From Marinobacter sp. (GTDB lineage Bacteria > Pseudomonadota > Gammaproteobacteria > Pseudomonadales > Oleiphilaceae): a stretch of 64,000 bases of DNA. Position numbers and translations under genes: made by a program. Shown here piece by piece: positions 1-8,479 of this stretch (within the stretch, counting starts at the first letter, position 1; every line of letters begins with the position of its first letter). The notes under the pieces are model-generated. The model worked only from the letters and a program-made list of their open reading frames with translations. It was not told the DNA's origin and made no database searches. The stretch covers positions 17,346 to 81,345 of the forward strand of contig JAGPVT010000102.1 in assembly GCA_018066865.1 (NCBI GenBank), written 5' to 3'.

Positions 1-743
1 TTGATGCAGGCGCCCGTGGTGTAGCTTGAAGCATTCGATGCCAGATACAGCACAGTGCCCGCCATCTCGCCGGGATCGGCAACCCGCTTCATGGGAATGT
101 GTGCCATAGCCTGCTTCTTAATGGCTTCATTAGAGGTCAAAGCGCTGGCAAACTTGGTATCCGTCAACCCCGGTAACAGAGCGTTCACGCGAATATTCTG
201 CTGGCCCAGTTCCATGGCGAAGGATTTGGTCATGGAGATAACAGCAGCTTTGGTCACAGAGTATATTCCCTGGTAATGGCCCGGATTCACACCGTTTACA
301 GACGCCACGTTAACAATCGAACCACCGCCGTTTTTCTTCATCATCTGCGCACCACGGGCACACATGAAGAAGTAACCGCGAATGTTGACGTCGACTGTTT
401 TATGGAAAGCACCAAGATCTGTGTCTTCAATCGGGCCAAAATACGGGTTAGCTGCGGCGTTATTGACCAGAATATCCAGCTTGCCGTGTTGTTTTTCAAT
501 ATAGGCCCAGATGGCTTCAATCTGGTCCATCTCGCCGATGTGGCACGCATAGGCCTCGGCGCTGCCTCCAGACTCACGGATGCTGCTGGCTACGGCTTCA
601 CAACCGTCAATCTTGCGGCTGGTAACAATCACGTGAGCTCCATAGTCCGCGAGAGTGCGGGCAATGCTTTCGCCAATGCCACGGCTGGCACCAGTAATCA
701 GAGCGATTTTGCCGGTCAGATCAAACAGGTCTTTCTTGCTCAT
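1..743 (-). CDS. SDR family oxidoreductase, 3' end cut by window edge
   Basis: About 247 codons are readable from the ATG at 743 down to base 1 with no stop, so the C-terminus lies outside the window. The protein is a classical short-chain dehydrogenase: the N-terminal TGASRGIGE motif binds NAD(P), NNAAANP follows in the middle, and YSVTK (Tyr and Lys of the catalytic set) lies about 60% of the way along. The product resembles FabG-like 3-oxoacyl reductases, but the substrate cannot be told from sequence. It is the last visible gene of the minus-strand operon that starts with the acyl-CoA dehydrogenase, and begins 17 bases after the phosphatase stop. An oxidoreductase acting on a hydroxyacyl or ketoacyl intermediate would fit that context. 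Confidence 0.93.
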   Translation of the reverse strand, partial: MSKKDLFDLTGKIALITGASRGIGESIARTLADYGAHVIVTSRKIDGCEAVASSIRESGGSAEAYACHIGEMDQIEAIWAYIEKQHGKLDILVNNAAANPYFGPIEDTDLGAFHKTVDVNIRGYFFMCARGAQMMKKNGGGSIVNVASVNGVNPGHYQGIYSVTKAAVISMTKSFAMELGQQNIRVNALLPGLTDTKFASALTSNEAIKKQAMAHIPMKRVADPGEMAGTVLYLASNASSYTTGACI

Positions 744-760
744 TCATTCACCTCAATGTG

Positions 761-1450
761 TTATCGGAACGTCACCAGGGCGGGGTCTTCCGCTTCCAGG
801 TGGCTGTAATTATTGAAAACAGACAGGCTGCGGCGGCCAGCGGAGTAGAGAACCCGGGTAACGCTGGTATTGGCGATCACTTCATTTAACGCCAATGCTC
901 TTTGATCTTCCAGGCCCAGAAGGTACTGGCACATCACCGCAATGGGGCCTCCAGATGTGGACACCAGAACATCCCCACCGTCTGCGAACTCAATCATTTC
1001 ATCAAAGGCTGCAAGCACCCGGTTTTTGAAATCCGTCCAGGTCTCGTCGTACTCCGCGTCATAATCTCCGGACGCCCACCTGCGCAACGCCTTCACAAAA
1101 GTCTGCTGAAAGGCTGCTGCGGGTTTCGGGAAAGCAGCAAGATCTCTTGCCATAACCTGCCGATCACTCCATTCGGGCCGGTAGCGGTTAACAACAGAGA
1201 CGTGATCGAACTCGTTAAAGCCGGTAGTCACCTGCATACCCGGCAACTTAGCACCGTACCCGGTCGCGATGGCTTCAACGGTCTCTCGATGGCGTTGCAA
1301 GTCGCCGCCAAAAATCGCAGCTGGCGCTATCTTGCCGACCATCCAACGGCCCAGAACCCTGCCCTGCTCCCAACCTCTGGGCGAAAGCTGATCGTAGTTT
1401 TCCTTGCCAAAACTGGCCTGGCCGTGGCGCAAAAGGTACACCGTAGCCAT
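761..1450 (-). CDS. Histidine phosphatase family protein
   Basis: This 229-residue protein starts with LLRHGQASFG, the RHG motif of the phosphoglycerate-mutase-like histidine phosphatase superfamily; the His is the phospho-acceptor. A second conserved segment, STSGGP near residue 165, replaces the usual SHGG form, so the second catalytic His is not obvious there. The ATG overlaps the stop of the upstream kinase gene (TAATG), which suggests translational coupling. Its substrate is unknown. Being coupled to an APH-type kinase and an acyl-CoA dehydrogenase, it may act on a phosphorylated acyl intermediate or simply be a general phosphatase; this is inference only. Confidence 0.9.
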   Translation of the reverse strand: MATVYLLRHGQASFGKENYDQLSPRGWEQGRVLGRWMVGKIAPAAIFGGDLQRHRETVEAIATGYGAKLPGMQVTTGFNEFDHVSVVNRYRPEWSDRQVMARDLAAFPKPAAAFQQTFVKALRRWASGDYDAEYDETWTDFKNRVLAAFDEMIEFADGGDVLVSTSGGPIAVMCQYLLGLEDQRALALNEVIANTSVTRVLYSAGRRSLSVFNNYSHLEAEDPALVTFR

Positions 1451-2514
1451 TACAGAAAGCTCTCTGAAATCAGTCGCTGGCAGCGCTTCTCAAGATAGTT
1501 GGCCGCATGGCCAAACGCCGCAAAACGCTTGTCGCTGGTCTGGCCGTGGTAGAACCGGTAATAGATCTGCTGAACAATCACCGCCAACCGGAACAACCCG
1601 TAAATCTCATAGAAATCGAAGTTATCCGCCCGAAAACCGGACGTCTCCATGTAGTACGTCACCACTTCCTTGCGTGTGAGCATGCCGGGGCGGTGCGTAG
1701 GCTGACGGCGCAGCATCTGGAACGGGCCTTCGTCGTCCGCCTCAATCCAGTAGGCAAGCGTGTTGCCCAGATCCATCAGAGGGTCGCCAATCGTTGCCAT
1801 TTCCCAATCCAGCACCCCAATTACCTCAAATGGGTTGCCCGGGTTCAGCACCACGTTGTCAAAACGGAAGTCGTTGTGAATAACAACCTGGGCAATGTCA
1901 TTTGGCATCTTGTCATTCAGCCAGGACATAACCGCCTCAAAATCGCCGACATCGTCTGTGCGGGCTTTACGGAAACGATCACTCCAGCCGCCGATCTGAC
2001 GCTGAACATACCCCTCACCCTTGCCCAGAGAATCCAGGCCCGCAGCCTTGGTATCAACTCGGTGCAAATCCACCATCTTGTCAATCACGCTCAGACACAG
2101 CTTGCGTGTATCGGTTTCATTCAATTGCAGATCGTTGGGGAAGTCCTGGCGCAGGATGATGCCGTTCAAGCGCTCCATCACGTAAAAATCGCACCCCAAC
2201 ACGTCGTGATCGTCGCAAATGGCGATGATATCGGGCACATAAGGGTAGATGGGCTTCAGCGCCTGCATCACCCTCGCTTCACGCAGCATGTCGTGGGCAG
2301 ATTTTGCAATCTTGCCAAAAGGTGGGCGGCGCAAAACAAATGAGCGGTCACCGTAGTCCACCTGATACGTCAGATTGGAAGCACCGCCCGGGTACTGACG
2401 GATAATCGGCTCGCCCGTGAGATCCGGGACGGCACCTTTCATAAACCGGTCAACGGTCGAAAGATCGAGCTCCTCACCTTCGCGGATGTCCTCCGCTTGA
2501 TCAATCTGGGTCAT
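1450..2514 (-). CDS. APH-family phosphotransferase (ACAD10/11-kinase-like)
   Basis: This 354-residue protein has the aminoglycoside-phosphotransferase (choline-kinase-like) fold: GGASNLTYQVDYGDRSFVLRR is a nucleotide-binding strand pair, HNDFRFDN near residue 215 is the catalytic HxDxxxxN loop, and LDWEMATIGDPLMDLG is the metal-binding segment. Proteins of this subfamily sit next to or are fused with acyl-CoA dehydrogenases (human ACAD10/ACAD11, Pseudomonas LvaA), where they phosphorylate 4-hydroxyacyl-CoA. Here the gene is in the same operon as an acyl-CoA dehydrogenase, two genes downstream. The 4-hydroxyacyl-CoA role is inferred from family and neighbours. It is unlikely to be an antibiotic resistance gene. 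Confidence 0.92.
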   Translation of the reverse strand: MTQIDQAEDIREGEELDLSTVDRFMKGAVPDLTGEPIIRQYPGGASNLTYQVDYGDRSFVLRRPPFGKIAKSAHDMLREARVMQALKPIYPYVPDIIAICDDHDVLGCDFYVMERLNGIILRQDFPNDLQLNETDTRKLCLSVIDKMVDLHRVDTKAAGLDSLGKGEGYVQRQIGGWSDRFRKARTDDVGDFEAVMSWLNDKMPNDIAQVVIHNDFRFDNVVLNPGNPFEVIGVLDWEMATIGDPLMDLGNTLAYWIEADDEGPFQMLRRQPTHRPGMLTRKEVVTYYMETSGFRADNFDFYEIYGLFRLAVIVQQIYYRFYHGQTSDKRFAAFGHAANYLEKRCQRLISESFL

Positions 2515-2545
2515 TCCAAGCTCTCCTTTTACTCTCGTGTTCCGG

Positions 2546-3367
2546 TCAGGCCTTGGCCTTACCGCCCATCTTCTTCATCCAGCGCTTGCTCTCTTCGTAC
2601 ATGAGCTTGTCGAAAGCCCAGGGCACGTAGCGCTTGAATATCCAAAGGCGGCGCTCTTTGGCGTGGGGTAACACCCAGAAATCCTTGTTCTTGACCGAAC
2701 GCACTATATCTTCTGCAACGTGATCGGCTGAAATATTGGAGCGCTTCATCAGCTTATTCACACTTTGCTGAATACCGGGAATATCCGAACGCATGCTGTT
2801 GGTCAGGTTGGTCTGGAAAAACGCCGGGCAAACGCAGCTGACGTGAATGCCGTCACTCCGCAATTCCTGGCTTAAAGTTTCCGACAATGCAATAACACCG
2901 GCCTTCGATACATTGTAGCTATCCATCAGCGGCGCCAACATCAGGCCCGCCATGGAGGCAATGTTCACAAACGCACCTGAACCCTGCTTCTTGAACTGCG
3001 GCGTAAACGCCTTACAGCCTCGCACCACGCCCAGCACGTTGATATCCAAAATCCATTCCCAATCGGCCATGGTGGTATCTTCAATCGACCCGGCAGACGC
3101 CACGCCGGCATTATTCACCACCACATCCACGCCGCCCCACTTCTCAGTGAGGTCCGCACAGATTTTTTCCAGATCCGTCAGCCGCCGAACATCGCACTCT
3201 ACAAAGTAGCCTTCGCCACCGGCATAGTTGATTTCCTGCTCAACACCAACGCCTTGCTCGGAATTAATGTCACCGATACAGACCTTGGCGCCTTCTCTGG
3301 CATAACGCAGTGCAATGGCCCTGCCAAGGCCGCTTGCGCCGCCTGTTACGAATACTCTTTGTGTCAT
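2546..3367 (-). CDS. SDR family oxidoreductase
   Basis: The 273-residue product is a short-chain dehydrogenase with TGGASGLGRAIALRYAREGA for dinucleotide binding at the N-terminus, NNAGVAS near residue 86, and YNVSK as the catalytic Tyr-Lys pair near residue 155. The C-terminal 40 residues are basic and rich in Trp/Phe (KRYVPWAFDKLMYEESKRWMKK), a tail seen in a subset of long SDRs. It starts 11 bases after the stop of the acyl-CoA dehydrogenase, so the two are certainly co-transcribed. The substrate is unknown; a hydroxyacyl or alcohol substrate fits the operon. Confidence 0.93.
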   Translation of the reverse strand: MTQRVFVTGGASGLGRAIALRYAREGAKVCIGDINSEQGVGVEQEINYAGGEGYFVECDVRRLTDLEKICADLTEKWGGVDVVVNNAGVASAGSIEDTTMADWEWILDINVLGVVRGCKAFTPQFKKQGSGAFVNIASMAGLMLAPLMDSYNVSKAGVIALSETLSQELRSDGIHVSCVCPAFFQTNLTNSMRSDIPGIQQSVNKLMKRSNISADHVAEDIVRSVKNKDFWVLPHAKERRLWIFKRYVPWAFDKLMYEESKRWMKKMGGKAKA

Positions 3368-3378
3368 AGTGTTTTCCG

Positions 3379-4590
3379 TTAGTTTTTATATTTGCGTAAC
3401 TCGATGCGAGCAACCGTAGCCCGATGCACCTCATCCGGGCCATCTGCCAAACGCAGCACACGAGCATAGGCAAACAATTGGGTCAACGGGAAGTCGTCGT
3501 CACTCACCCCGGCACCACCGTGAATCTGAATTGCCTGATCGACAATGGTTTGCAACATTGAAGGAACAACCGCCTTGATCATAGCAACTTCCTGAATGGC
3601 GCCCGCAATCCCCTTGGTATCCAGCGCCCAGGCACATTTCAGAGTTAGCAGACGCGCCTGTTCAATCGACATGCGGGCATTGGCAATAATATCCGGATTA
3701 CCGCCCAGCTTCGCCAACGGGCGACCAAACGCCTCACGGCTCATCGCCCGCTTCACCAGAAGTTCAAGCGCACGCTCAGCTGCGCCGATAGCGCGCATAC
3801 AGTGGTGCACACGGCCAGGCCCAAGACGACCTTGGGCAATTTCAAAGCCACGCCCGGGGCCTGCAATAAACGCACTCTTGGGCAAGCGCACATTTTCAAA
3901 CAGCACCTGGCCATGCCCGTAAGGCTCGTCGTACTCCCCAAACACCGGAAGCATACGTTCAATTTTCACACCCGGCGCATCAAGCGGAACCAGAACCATG
4001 GAGTGGCGGCGATGCTTATGGGCATCCGGGTCCGAAAGCCCCATAAAGATGGCGACCTTGCAGTCAGGATGACCAATGCCGGTACTCCACCACTTACGGC
4101 CATTCAGCACCACTTCGTCACCTTCAACCACCGCCGTTGCTTCCATGGTGGTTGCATCGGAAGAGGCTACGGCGGGCTCAGTCATGCAGAACGCCGAACG
4201 GATTTCGCCGCTGAGCAAACGCGGTAACCATTCGGCCTTCTGTTCTTCAGAACCGTAGTGAATCAGCACTTCCATATTGCCGGTATCCGGCGCATTGCAG
4301 TTAAAAATCTCAGGCGCAATAAAACTGCGGCCCGTCTCTTCAGCAATCAGAGCGTAATCGGAGTTAAGTAGGCCACAACCGTATTTCTCATCCGGGAAGA
4401 ACATGTTCCAGAGCCCTTGGGCTTTGGCCTTTTCTTTCAACTCCTTGATGATTGGCAGCACAACCCAGCGATTTTCAAGCGACGCCAGCTCTTTATGGTA
4501 CTGAGCTTCAACCGGGAAAATCTCTTCCGCCATAAACGCTTTTACACGCTTGAGATAATCCTGACCTTTCTCGGAGATACTGAAATCCAT
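3379..4590 (-). CDS. Acyl-CoA dehydrogenase
   Basis: This 403-residue flavoprotein matches the ACAD family, with FCMTEPAVASSDATTMEA (FAD-contacting loop), GRKWWSTGIGHPDCKVAIFMG, and the C-terminal QIHGGAGVSDD. The ATG at 4590 is preceded by GAGGG at good spacing; an upstream in-frame start would add a 19-residue extension with no family counterpart. It is the first gene of the minus-strand operon and is divergent from the LysR gene at 4744, which probably controls it. It resembles ACAD10/11-type enzymes (HRRHSMVLVPLDAPGVKI) more than the short-chain FadE families. Exact acyl specificity is not visible. Confidence 0.95.
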   Translation of the reverse strand: MDFSISEKGQDYLKRVKAFMAEEIFPVEAQYHKELASLENRWVVLPIIKELKEKAKAQGLWNMFFPDEKYGCGLLNSDYALIAEETGRSFIAPEIFNCNAPDTGNMEVLIHYGSEEQKAEWLPRLLSGEIRSAFCMTEPAVASSDATTMEATAVVEGDEVVLNGRKWWSTGIGHPDCKVAIFMGLSDPDAHKHRRHSMVLVPLDAPGVKIERMLPVFGEYDEPYGHGQVLFENVRLPKSAFIAGPGRGFEIAQGRLGPGRVHHCMRAIGAAERALELLVKRAMSREAFGRPLAKLGGNPDIIANARMSIEQARLLTLKCAWALDTKGIAGAIQEVAMIKAVVPSMLQTIVDQAIQIHGGAGVSDDDFPLTQLFAYARVLRLADGPDEVHRATVARIELRKYKN

Positions 4591-4743
4591 TGCTGAACCC
4601 TCACGAAAATTGAATACCGGAAAAAGAGTGCGATGAACAAAAAGCACGATGAGAGCAGTCTACGGTTACACCAACTATTACACGACTGAATTATTCTTAT
4701 CGTTTACTATTAACTTCGTTTATTCACAAAGAGCACACTGAAC

Positions 4744-5637
4744 ATGGCCGGTACTCGCCTTGACCTCAACCTTCTGCATGTTTTTGACACTATATATCGG
4801 GAAGGAAGCCTCACCCGCGCAGCAAAGGCGTTGCACCTGACCCAGCCGGCGGTAAGCCACTCCCTGTCGCGCCTGCGGGATCATTTCGATGACCCGCTGT
4901 TCACCCGTCAGGGCAATCAGATGGTACCAACACCTCTGGCCCGCCGCTTCCTCGAATCCATGAAACCCGGGCTTACCCAGATTCAGGGAGCGGTGAATCA
5001 GTTTCATGCATTTGATCCGGCGAATCAGCGCAAAACCTATTCACTGGGCCTGAGGGATGTTCTGGAATCGACTTTTCTGCCGCAGTTCATGCAACGGCTG
5101 GATCCTTATCCGGAACTGGAGATTGCCAGCAAACGCATTCCTCGTCGGGAAATGGAAACACAACTCGCGGCTGGCAAACTGGACTTTGCCGTTGACGTTC
5201 TACTGCCGGTCAGCAGTCAAACGTCACATGAGCTTCTAAGGCAGGACAGGCTTGTGGTTCTGGCACAGAAAGGGCACCCGCTGGCATCAAAGGCATTGGA
5301 CATGGATGGGTATCTTTCAGCGCGTCACGTGCTGGTTTCGTCACGTACGGAAGGGCCCGGGATTGAGGATTTTGAACTGTCGAGGCTCGGGGTTCAGCGC
5401 AGCATCCGCCTGCGTTGCCAGCATTACTACGCGGCCTGCCGGGTCGTGGAAGCAACCGATCTTTTGCTGACCATGCCGGAAACTTACGCCAGAATTATTG
5501 CAGAGCGAGCCAACATTACCATAATGAACCCGCCAGCAGACCTGCCCTCACTCGATGCGCATCTATATTGGCACAAGGCTTATGGTCAGGAACCTGCGCT
5601 AATCTGGTTCCGGGAACAGCTCAAAGCGATTCAGTAA
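4744..5637 (+). CDS. LysR family transcriptional regulator
   Basis: The 297-residue protein has a typical LysR layout: an N-terminal winged helix-turn-helix (about residues 6-65, with SLTRAAKALHLTQPAVSHSLSRL as the recognition region) and a C-terminal periplasmic-binding-protein-like effector domain. It is divergently transcribed from the acyl-CoA dehydrogenase operon across a 153-base AT-rich intergenic region, the usual place for LysR regulators and their target promoters. The effector is unknown; an acyl-CoA or its free acid would fit. Its last 7 bases overlap the stop of the convergent membrane protein gene at 5631. Confidence 0.94.
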   Translation: MAGTRLDLNLLHVFDTIYREGSLTRAAKALHLTQPAVSHSLSRLRDHFDDPLFTRQGNQMVPTPLARRFLESMKPGLTQIQGAVNQFHAFDPANQRKTYSLGLRDVLESTFLPQFMQRLDPYPELEIASKRIPRREMETQLAAGKLDFAVDVLLPVSSQTSHELLRQDRLVVLAQKGHPLASKALDMDGYLSARHVLVSSRTEGPGIEDFELSRLGVQRSIRLRCQHYYAACRVVEATDLLLTMPETYARIIAERANITIMNPPADLPSLDAHLYWHKAYGQEPALIWFREQLKAIQ

Positions 5638-5999
5638 GCGCCCACAGCAGCAAGGAAGCCAAAAAATCCGATCGCCGTTATACCGAGCGAGGCAGTCACA
5701 ATACCAAATCCCCACCAGATGGCTGCGCCATCCGAAATAGCGACTCCATGGCCGCGCAGTGTGCGATAAAACGCCCAAGGCCCAAGAAGAAACGCCCCGA
5801 CCACTGCAAACACCAACCCGACACTGATGCCAGCAAAGGTCCAGGTAGCAAGCGTTGTGGCGCGGTCTGAAACACTGGCAGCAGCACTGTCAGTAACCCC
5901 GTGATGCTCCAGGAACTTCTTGCAGAAGAACCACAACAGCGCAAAGAGCGCTGCTACGAACACAAGGCCACCAATAATAGTAAGAAGGCGATAAAGCAC
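5631..5999 (-). CDS. Small integral membrane protein, function unknown
   Basis: The 122-residue product is very hydrophobic, with about three membrane segments: residues 5-28, 52-76 and 93-119. The GTG start at 5999 is preceded by AGGAAG at suitable spacing. It follows the small Cys-rich frame at 6002 by two bases, so the two are probably translated together. I do not recognise the family; no catalytic motif is visible. Its 3' end overlaps the stop of the LysR gene on the other strand. Confidence 0.7.
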   Translation of the reverse strand: MLYRLLTIIGGLVFVAALFALLWFFCKKFLEHHGVTDSAAASVSDRATTLATWTFAGISVGLVFAVVGAFLLGPWAFYRTLRGHGVAISDGAAIWWGFGIVTASLGITAIGFFGFLAAVGAY

Positions 6000-6001
6000 G
6001 A

Positions 6002-6220
6002 TCAGGCTTCCTGTAAGTTAGGGCAAACGTCAGGCCGGAAAATGCGGCTCTGGCAAACACTCGAAACCGGGCCTCGCAAACAGATAACATTGGTAGAGAG
6101 TAATACCCTGGGAACGTCGACGATAGGCTGAAAGGCAAAGGTAAAAGAAAAGTCCAGGCCTTCCCCACAGGCGCATTGCTCACAGTGGGACTCATCAAAG
6201 AGGATTTCTGGCTTTTTCAC
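6002..6220 (-). CDS. Small Cys-containing protein, function unknown
   Basis: A GTG at 6220, preceded by GGAG, opens a 72-residue frame beginning VKKPEILFDESHCEQCACGE. The HCEQCAC cluster, plus three later Cys residues, could bind a metal or form disulfides. A TTG start at 6262 would add 14 residues but has no good ribosome binding site. The stop is two bases before the start of the downstream membrane protein gene, which supports it being real. I know no family for it, and it could still be a chance frame. Confidence 0.45.
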   Translation of the reverse strand: MKKPEILFDESHCEQCACGEGLDFSFTFAFQPIVDVPRVLLSTNVICLRGPVSSVCQSRIFRPDVCPNLQEA

Positions 6221-6414
6221 ACTGACTCCGATGTTTTGAGCCGGGAAAATCCGCCGGATCAATAAAAAAGTATCTGGCCGCCACTATAGCCACGAAAAGC
6301 TTGCTGGTAAAACGACTTACAGTAAAAGTCTATCAAACGCTGGCATCCGCTAGTCACGCAACTACACTGGGCTTTAGCATTCGTTCAAGCCTTTCAATTA
6401 AAGGAGTCTCCATA

Positions 6415-7581
6415 ATGGCCCAAACTACCCGTATCGCAGTAACCCCGGGCGATGGCATCGGCCCGGAAGTCGTGGGGGAAGCCATACGCTGCCTGGAAAC
6501 CTTGCGCGCAAAGCACAGCCTGGCGCTTGAATGGACGCGCTTCCCCTGGCCTTCACATGCCTGGCATCAGGAGCATGGCGAGTCCATGCCCGATGACGCC
6601 CTGGCCCAGCTCAAAGCCTATGACGCCATATTACTCGGCGCCTTGGGTGACCCGGGACCTCTGGACGACCCGAATCGTTATCTATTAACCGACAGCGTCT
6701 CTCTGGCGCCTTTGCTGGATATGCGCAAAGGCTTTGACCAGTGGGTGTGCGAACGCCCTGCTCGCCTGTTACCCGGCGCCCGCCAATATCTCGCCGATGA
6801 GCGAGCAAAAGACATCGATATGCTGGTGATCCGGGAAAACTCCGAGGGCGAGTATGTGAGCCAGGGTGGCCGGCTGCGCAAGGGAACCGAAGATGAGATT
6901 GCCACCCAGATGGAAGTGTTTACCCGCAAGGCGACCAACCGCATTATTCGCTATGGGTTTGAACAGGCTCGTGCCAGGGCTGCAGACCGCGTTAAAGAGG
7001 GCCGTACCAGAAGCTTCCGTACTCCTGATGGCAGTCGGGATGGCCGTAGTTGCGAAAGTCAGGTGTGCCTGATTACCAAACGCAACGCCCTGCGCTACTG
7101 GGGCGACATGTACACCGAGGCATTTGAGGACATCAGCAAGGAGTATCCGGACGTAGCCACGCACCACGAGCTGGTAGACGCCGCCTGTATGAAGTTCGTG
7201 CAAAGCCCGTGGGCCTTTGACGTGGTGGTCGCCAGCAATCTGCAGGGCGACATTCTTACGGATCTTGCGGCCGTGTTGTCGGGTGGCATGGGCGTTGCCC
7301 CATCCTGCAACCTGAACCCCACAGATCCGGAAATGCCCTCCATGTTCGAGCCCACCCATGGCAGTGCTCCGGACATTGCCGGCCAGGGCCTGGCGGACCC
7401 GACAGCCATGTTGTTTACCACCGCACGCATGCTGGAGTGGCTGGGCCGGAAGGATCCTGTTATGGCGGCGGCTGGCAAGGAGTTGTTTGACGCTGTGGCA
7501 GCAGACTTGGCAGAGAGTGCCTGTGCCCGGCGGAGAACCAGGGAGATCGGCGAAGCGATCTGCCAACGGCTTTCAGCCTGA
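6415..7581 (+). CDS. Isocitrate/isopropylmalate dehydrogenase family protein (tartrate dehydrogenase-like)
   Basis: The ATG at 6415, preceded by AAGGAG, gives a 388-residue protein of the beta-decarboxylating dehydrogenase family. Visible are VTPGDGIGPEVV at the N-terminus, RENSEGEYVSQGGR (substrate loop, tartrate/malate type rather than the IPMDH form), DVVVASNLQGDILTDLAA (metal-binding Asp residues) and FEPTHGSAPDIAGQG (NAD site). It probably oxidises and decarboxylates a 2-hydroxy acid such as tartrate or D-malate. About 25 charged residues (roughly 190-214) lie between GFEQARARA and the CLITKRNAL strand, where relatives have only a few. It is followed by a strong terminator, so it is probably transcribed alone. 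Confidence 0.9.
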   Translation: MAQTTRIAVTPGDGIGPEVVGEAIRCLETLRAKHSLALEWTRFPWPSHAWHQEHGESMPDDALAQLKAYDAILLGALGDPGPLDDPNRYLLTDSVSLAPLLDMRKGFDQWVCERPARLLPGARQYLADERAKDIDMLVIRENSEGEYVSQGGRLRKGTEDEIATQMEVFTRKATNRIIRYGFEQARARAADRVKEGRTRSFRTPDGSRDGRSCESQVCLITKRNALRYWGDMYTEAFEDISKEYPDVATHHELVDAACMKFVQSPWAFDVVVASNLQGDILTDLAAVLSGGMGVAPSCNLNPTDPEMPSMFEPTHGSAPDIAGQGLADPTAMLFTTARMLEWLGRKDPVMAAAGKELFDAVAADLAESACARRRTREIGEAICQRLSA

Positions 7582-7610
7582 GGAATCAGAATAATTGAGA
7601 GACCAGAGCA

Positions 7611-7640
7611 ACAGAGCCAGAAAAAGTTTTCTGGCTCTGT
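7611..7640 (+). terminator. Rho-independent terminator
   Basis: A perfect 14-base inverted repeat (arms 7611-7624 and 7627-7640) closes on a two-base loop and contains GAGCCAG/CTGGCTC; it is followed by TTTC on the plus strand. It lies 30 bases after the dehydrogenase stop and just before the stop of the convergent lipoprotein gene, so it may serve both directions. Confidence 0.85.
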
Positions 7641-7658
7641 TTCATTCATAAGCGCCTA

Positions 7659-8231
7659 TTAATCAGCCATCACAAATTCGAGACGCCCCGGCGCTACACG
7701 CACATCCATAGGCACCATGCCGAACATTCGCTGGGCAGCGTTGGTTTCATCCAGACGGTAAACCGGCATGGTTTCAAGCATCTGGGCCACAACCCGCATA
7801 ACGTTGTCGGTGATTGGCGCCAGATCGCCCTTGAAGAAGCCCGCATCAACACTGCTTTCCAGCAGTTTTATTCTGCGGATGTAAATAGCCTTTTCCTTGC
7901 TGTCGTAGACCGGTGCGCCTTCAATCTTCAAAGCAATATCAACCGGCAGTTTGGCCAGAAATGCGTTCAGCGCGACCTGCCCTTTCAAGTCAATCACCGC
8001 AACATCCCGACCATCCGGCCCCAAGGTAACGTCGGCGCCATCAAGGCTCAGACTTAGTGGAGAGCCATTCTTCAGCTGCAGGCGATCGTAGTCACGAACC
8101 GCGTCCTGCAGGTGACGCTCCAGTTCGCCTTCCGAGATTGAATAGGGGGAAAGGCTGGCACACCCGCTGGACAAGGCAAGCACCAGAAACACCATGCCCC
8201 AGAGGCCACTCAGGTGCAGTTTATTCATCAT
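7659..8231 (-). CDS. DUF1439 family lipoprotein (YceB-like)
   Basis: The 190-residue protein begins with a lipoprotein signal ending in LALSSGC, the lipobox Cys being about residue 24, so it is probably anchored in a membrane facing the periplasm. The mature part, with repeated beta-rich segments such as SLSLDGADVTLGPDG and YIRRIKLLESSVDAGFF, looks like the DUF1439 (YceB) family of lipid-binding-like lipoproteins. Two ATG codons are adjacent at the start, preceded by GGAGAG. The specific role is unknown. Confidence 0.85.
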   Translation of the reverse strand: MMNKLHLSGLWGMVFLVLALSSGCASLSPYSISEGELERHLQDAVRDYDRLQLKNGSPLSLSLDGADVTLGPDGRDVAVIDLKGQVALNAFLAKLPVDIALKIEGAPVYDSKEKAIYIRRIKLLESSVDAGFFKGDLAPITDNVMRVVAQMLETMPVYRLDETNAAQRMFGMVPMDVRVAPGRLEFVMAD

Positions 8232-8278
8232 TGTCTCTCCATGGGTTTGACCATCTGCGCGGCGGCAGCGCAGGCCGT

Positions 8279-8470
8279 TTACTCGTTCTCGGCCCGGGCT
8301 TCTACGTGAGGGGTAAGATTATCATCGAAAACAACCCGCAATAGAATGGGCTGGCAGCATACCTGGCAATCTTCAACGTATTCCTGTTCCACTACAGACG
8401 GGTCGACGCTGATATCCAGCGTCTCCCAGCAGTAGGGGCACTGGATAAGTACAGAATCCAGAGCCGACAT
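8279..8470 (-). CDS. CPXCG motif-containing cysteine-rich protein
   Basis: This 63-residue protein carries CPYC near the N-terminus and CQVCCQP in the middle, the two Cys pairs of the CPXCG small zinc-ribbon-like family. It is acidic and has no membrane segment. It starts nine bases after the aminotransferase stop, so they share a transcript. Family members are widespread in gammaproteobacteria, and none has a role that I know of. Confidence 0.88.
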   Translation of the reverse strand: MSALDSVLIQCPYCWETLDISVDPSVVEQEYVEDCQVCCQPILLRVVFDDNLTPHVEARAENE

Positions 8471-8479
8471 AGGCGTACC

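Noticed and set aside
1507..2343. Long plus-strand frame opposite the APH kinase
   Set aside because: It lies wholly antisense to a clear kinase gene, with no ribosome site and no recognisable motif.
1450..2514. APH-family gene as antibiotic resistance
   Set aside because: It sits in a lipid-type operon and looks like the ACAD-linked kinase group rather than aminoglycoside kinases.
6769..7566. 265-codon frame opposite the tartrate-type dehydrogenase
   Set aside because: Antisense shadow of a GC-rich gene; composition unlike a protein.
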